A stretch of DNA of 64,000 nucleotides from Nocardia pseudobrasiliensis NBRC 108224 (GTDB lineage: Bacteria; Actinomycetota; Actinomycetes; Mycobacteriales; Mycobacteriaceae). Below the pieces are notes generated by a model. It was not told where the DNA came from, searched no databases, and saw only the letters and a program-made list of their open reading frames with translations. Numbering within the stretch: position 1 is the first letter of the stretch; every line of letters starts with the position of its first letter. The position numbers were made by a program, and so were the translations under genes. Below are positions 61,876 to 64,000 of this stretch, in pieces. Location of the stretch: NCBI RefSeq assembly GCF_001613105.1, contig NZ_BDBS01000001.1, positions 186,001-250,000 of the forward strand. The letters are read 5' to 3'.

Positions 61876-63951
61876 CTACGGCAGTGGTCGGTTCAGGGGC
61901 AGGTTGACGAAGCTCGGTTCGTTGCCGTCGAGCAGGATGTGTTGGGCGCTGAGCGCATTGAGGACGCCGCCGTCGAAAAGCATTGGCGGGGCGAGGAATC
62001 CGCGTGGGAAGTTGGAGGCGTAGACGTTCACCCGCAGGCGGTGGCCGGGTTCCAGGACCGCGTCGACGGGGTTGACGGCGATATCGACCACGGTCGGCTG
62101 GCCCGGAACCAGGGGCTGGCGGGTGTCGAGGGTCAATTTGTATACGGTGTGGGTCAGGTCGCCGTTCTCGGCGCGGGTGCTCTTGTCCTCGTCGACCGCG
62201 CGCAGGCTCGCCGCCAGCTGTCCCGAGGCCAGGACCATGGACTGGCCGTTGGGGAATACGTCGTTGACGGTCACGGCCCAATCGCCCTCGACATTGTCGT
62301 AACTGGTGAGCAGGTGCAGATTCGCCGTGCCGGACAACCGGGTCTGCTCGGTCAGCGGTGCGGTGGTGAAGGTGAGTCCGCCCAATTCGTGGAAGCGGTC
62401 GTCGCGGGCGCAGAAGTTGAACACACTCAGCGCCCCGGCGCTCTCCACCGCGGAGTCACGTGAGCACAGGGCGGTGGCCCCGGTCGCCGGTGACACCGTG
62501 AAACCTGTTGTCTCCGAGGTGGGATCGGGGACCAGCGAGCCGTCGTAGACGCTGGTGGCGGTGCCGGTGTGGCCGCCGGACAGATACATCCGCCGGTAGT
62601 CGATATCGGGCTGATCCGGATAGTTGTCGAGTACCCGCCAGCCACCGTTCTGCGACTTCGACACCACGGGTCCGTAGGCATCGATCCCGTTGTCGATGCC
62701 TTTGAGCCAGTGGTCGTACCAGGCCAACTGCAGAACATCCAAGCGCGGCGGCGCTCCCGGCTCACCCAGATGCGCGCCCGGGTTCGCGTGGTAGGTATCG
62801 CCCATGACCAGCTTCTTGCGATCCGATCCCAGTGCGGTCAAGCTCTGGAAGCCGCGCGCGTTGGAGGAGGCGAACAGATCCTGCCAGCCGCCGTAGGCGA
62901 AGGTCGGCACCCGAATGTTCTCGGGGTGATAGTCGGTGAGCGCGTTGCGGATCGAGGAGTCCTTGGCCAGCGCGTCCTTCAGCGGTTGTGGAAGCGAGGC
63001 CACGTTCAGGCTCAGGGCGGCGAGGATGAGATCGAAGAACTCCAGCGGCGTATCGACGCGGTCCGCCAGCCACTTCAGATCCAGATGCCCGAGCGCGATT
63101 CCGATCGGATCGGGGAAGTTCGAGATCAGGTCGATGCCGACGATATAGGCCGGTCCGAACGCGCCCAGCGTGCCGCCGGGAAACGCGACATCGCCGATCG
63201 GATCCAGCGAACCCTCGACCGGGAAGATCGCCTTCAGCGCGGGCGGATTCAGTTCCGCCGTCTTGAATTGGTTGATCCCCGAATACGAGATGCCGGTCAT
63301 GCCGATATTGCCGTCGGACCAGGGCTGGTGGGCGGCCCAGTCGATCACCTCGACGCTGTCTCGATTCTCGCGGTCCTGGAAGAACTTCCAGTCGCCCTGG
63401 GAATAGCCGGTGCCCCGGGTGTCGGCCACGACATAGGTGTAACCCTGCTGGATGATCTTGCGGTCCGCACCGAGAGTCCGCGCCGCGCCGCCGCTGAGTG
63501 CCTTGGTGATATCGGTGATCGAATCGAAAGGCGTTCCGCCGAAATCGAAGCGGTTGACCAACTCCACCATCGCGTCCGACAGCCACGGAACCGACAGCGC
63601 CACATCGGCGAGAAACGACACGAACTTCGTGTACGGGGTGAGGTTGACGATGGTGGGCAGTGGTGTGGTGATCGGATGGCCGGTCGCGTCCATCGGCCGG
63701 TAGATATTGGCCTTCAGGACGGTGCCGTCGCTCATGGTGATCGGTACGTCGAATTGGACGTCCACATCGCCGGGGAATCGGCCCGGATAGGCGGGGGCGG
63801 GGCTGTCGTGCTCGGCGAGCCAGGCTCGGCCGGGCGCGCCGCCATCCACGGGCAGCGCATGATCGTCGGCGCGTGCGGTCGGGGCGACGAACAGGGTCGC
63901 CATCGCCACCGCTACGCCCAGCACCAATGCCGGGATCAATCGTCCAGCCAC
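61876..63951 (-). CDS. Secreted CocE/NonD family hydrolase, paralogue of the 36.9 kb gene
   Basis: About 691 aa; GTG after GGGGAG with a five-base spacer. Signal peptide (LIPALVLGVAVAMATLFVA, cleavage near ARA). The catalytic Ser is in GISYSG (near residue 230), the Asp in GGWQDLF and the His in GDTYHANPG. The C-terminal jelly roll holds PVDAVLEPGHRLRVNVY. The two CocE-type proteins of this window share many blocks (VQFDVPITMSDGTVLKANIY; DTRGTGYS), so they arose by duplication. It acts outside the cell on an unknown ester or amide. Confidence 0.9.
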   Translation of the reverse strand: MAGRLIPALVLGVAVAMATLFVAPTARADDHALPVDGGAPGRAWLAEHDSPAPAYPGRFPGDVDVQFDVPITMSDGTVLKANIYRPMDATGHPITTPLPTIVNLTPYTKFVSFLADVALSVPWLSDAMVELVNRFDFGGTPFDSITDITKALSGGAARTLGADRKIIQQGYTYVVADTRGTGYSQGDWKFFQDRENRDSVEVIDWAAHQPWSDGNIGMTGISYSGINQFKTAELNPPALKAIFPVEGSLDPIGDVAFPGGTLGAFGPAYIVGIDLISNFPDPIGIALGHLDLKWLADRVDTPLEFFDLILAALSLNVASLPQPLKDALAKDSSIRNALTDYHPENIRVPTFAYGGWQDLFASSNARGFQSLTALGSDRKKLVMGDTYHANPGAHLGEPGAPPRLDVLQLAWYDHWLKGIDNGIDAYGPVVSKSQNGGWRVLDNYPDQPDIDYRRMYLSGGHTGTATSVYDGSLVPDPTSETTGFTVSPATGATALCSRDSAVESAGALSVFNFCARDDRFHELGGLTFTTAPLTEQTRLSGTANLHLLTSYDNVEGDWAVTVNDVFPNGQSMVLASGQLAASLRAVDEDKSTRAENGDLTHTVYKLTLDTRQPLVPGQPTVVDIAVNPVDAVLEPGHRLRVNVYASNFPRGFLAPPMLFDGGVLNALSAQHILLDGNEPSFVNLPLNRPLP

Positions 63952-64000
63952 TGCGACTCCCCACTTAAAAACGTTCGCGTACCTATCGAACTCAGAGAGT

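Overview
The window reads as a high-GC mycolic-acid actinobacterium, most likely Nocardia or a close relative. It has GC-rich third codon positions, frequent GTG starts, 4-base start/stop overlaps in operons, a WhiB7 with its leader, a resuscitation-promoting factor, and NB-ARC/TPR gene debris typical of Nocardia. A mycobacterium-like gene order (adnA-adnB-K+ channel-nudC-mycoredoxin-uvrD2-whiB7-ABC1 kinase-ThiF-like-DUF2342 protease-PDZ/Lon protease-PPA1309-UPF0182) runs from about 26.9 to 59.5 kb. It corresponds to the M. tuberculosis Rv3202c-Rv3193c block, but is broken by accessory insertions.

Region by region: 1-0.9 kb holds a small EspC-like type VII secretion protein followed by a WXG-type helical protein cut by the window edge. 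1.0-6.9 kb is a TetR-controlled catabolic operon (flavin monooxygenase, family VIII esterase, Zn alcohol dehydrogenase, acyl-CoA ligase). 7-10 kb has a secreted cyclophilin, a TetR/SDR pair sharing an operator, a tautomerase and a DUF1772 membrane protein. 10-11.5 kb is a decayed NB-ARC/TPR gene. 11.5-19 kb is an arylsulfatase divergent from a complete dipeptide-type ABC importer. 19-22.5 kb has an epoxide hydrolase-like protein, a TetR/RibD-like reductase pair and an aromatic hydroxylase. A non-coding tandem repeat (22.53-22.73 kb) separates this from a reverse-strand operon (alpha/beta hydrolase, alkyltransferase-like protein, VOC protein, MobA-MoeA fusion).

26.7-44.6 kb is the DNA-repair and stress core: adnAB with a LexA-like box upstream, a K+ channel, a Nudix hydrolase, mycoredoxin, uvrD2 with HRDC, and whiB7 with an attenuator leader. 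Insertions in it include a CocE-type hydrolase, an EVE/MarR pair and an LtrA protein. 44.8-48.6 kb is accessory: a small membrane protein, an XRE-cupin regulator divergent from an aryl-sulfate sulfotransferase, and an NCS2 permease. 48.5-59.5 kb resumes the conserved block with a P450 inserted. 59.5-64 kb holds an Rpf gene with a long structured leader and a CRP-like site, an initiator tRNA, a DUF2797 protein and a second CocE-type hydrolase paralogous to the one at 36.9 kb.

Regulatory logic is unusually readable. Several local regulators sit beside clear palindromes (1651, 8233, 20025, 39256, 46042), and some promoters appear to give leaderless transcripts (8258, 39288, 39259). Product names come from motifs and family knowledge read by eye. 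No database search was possible.
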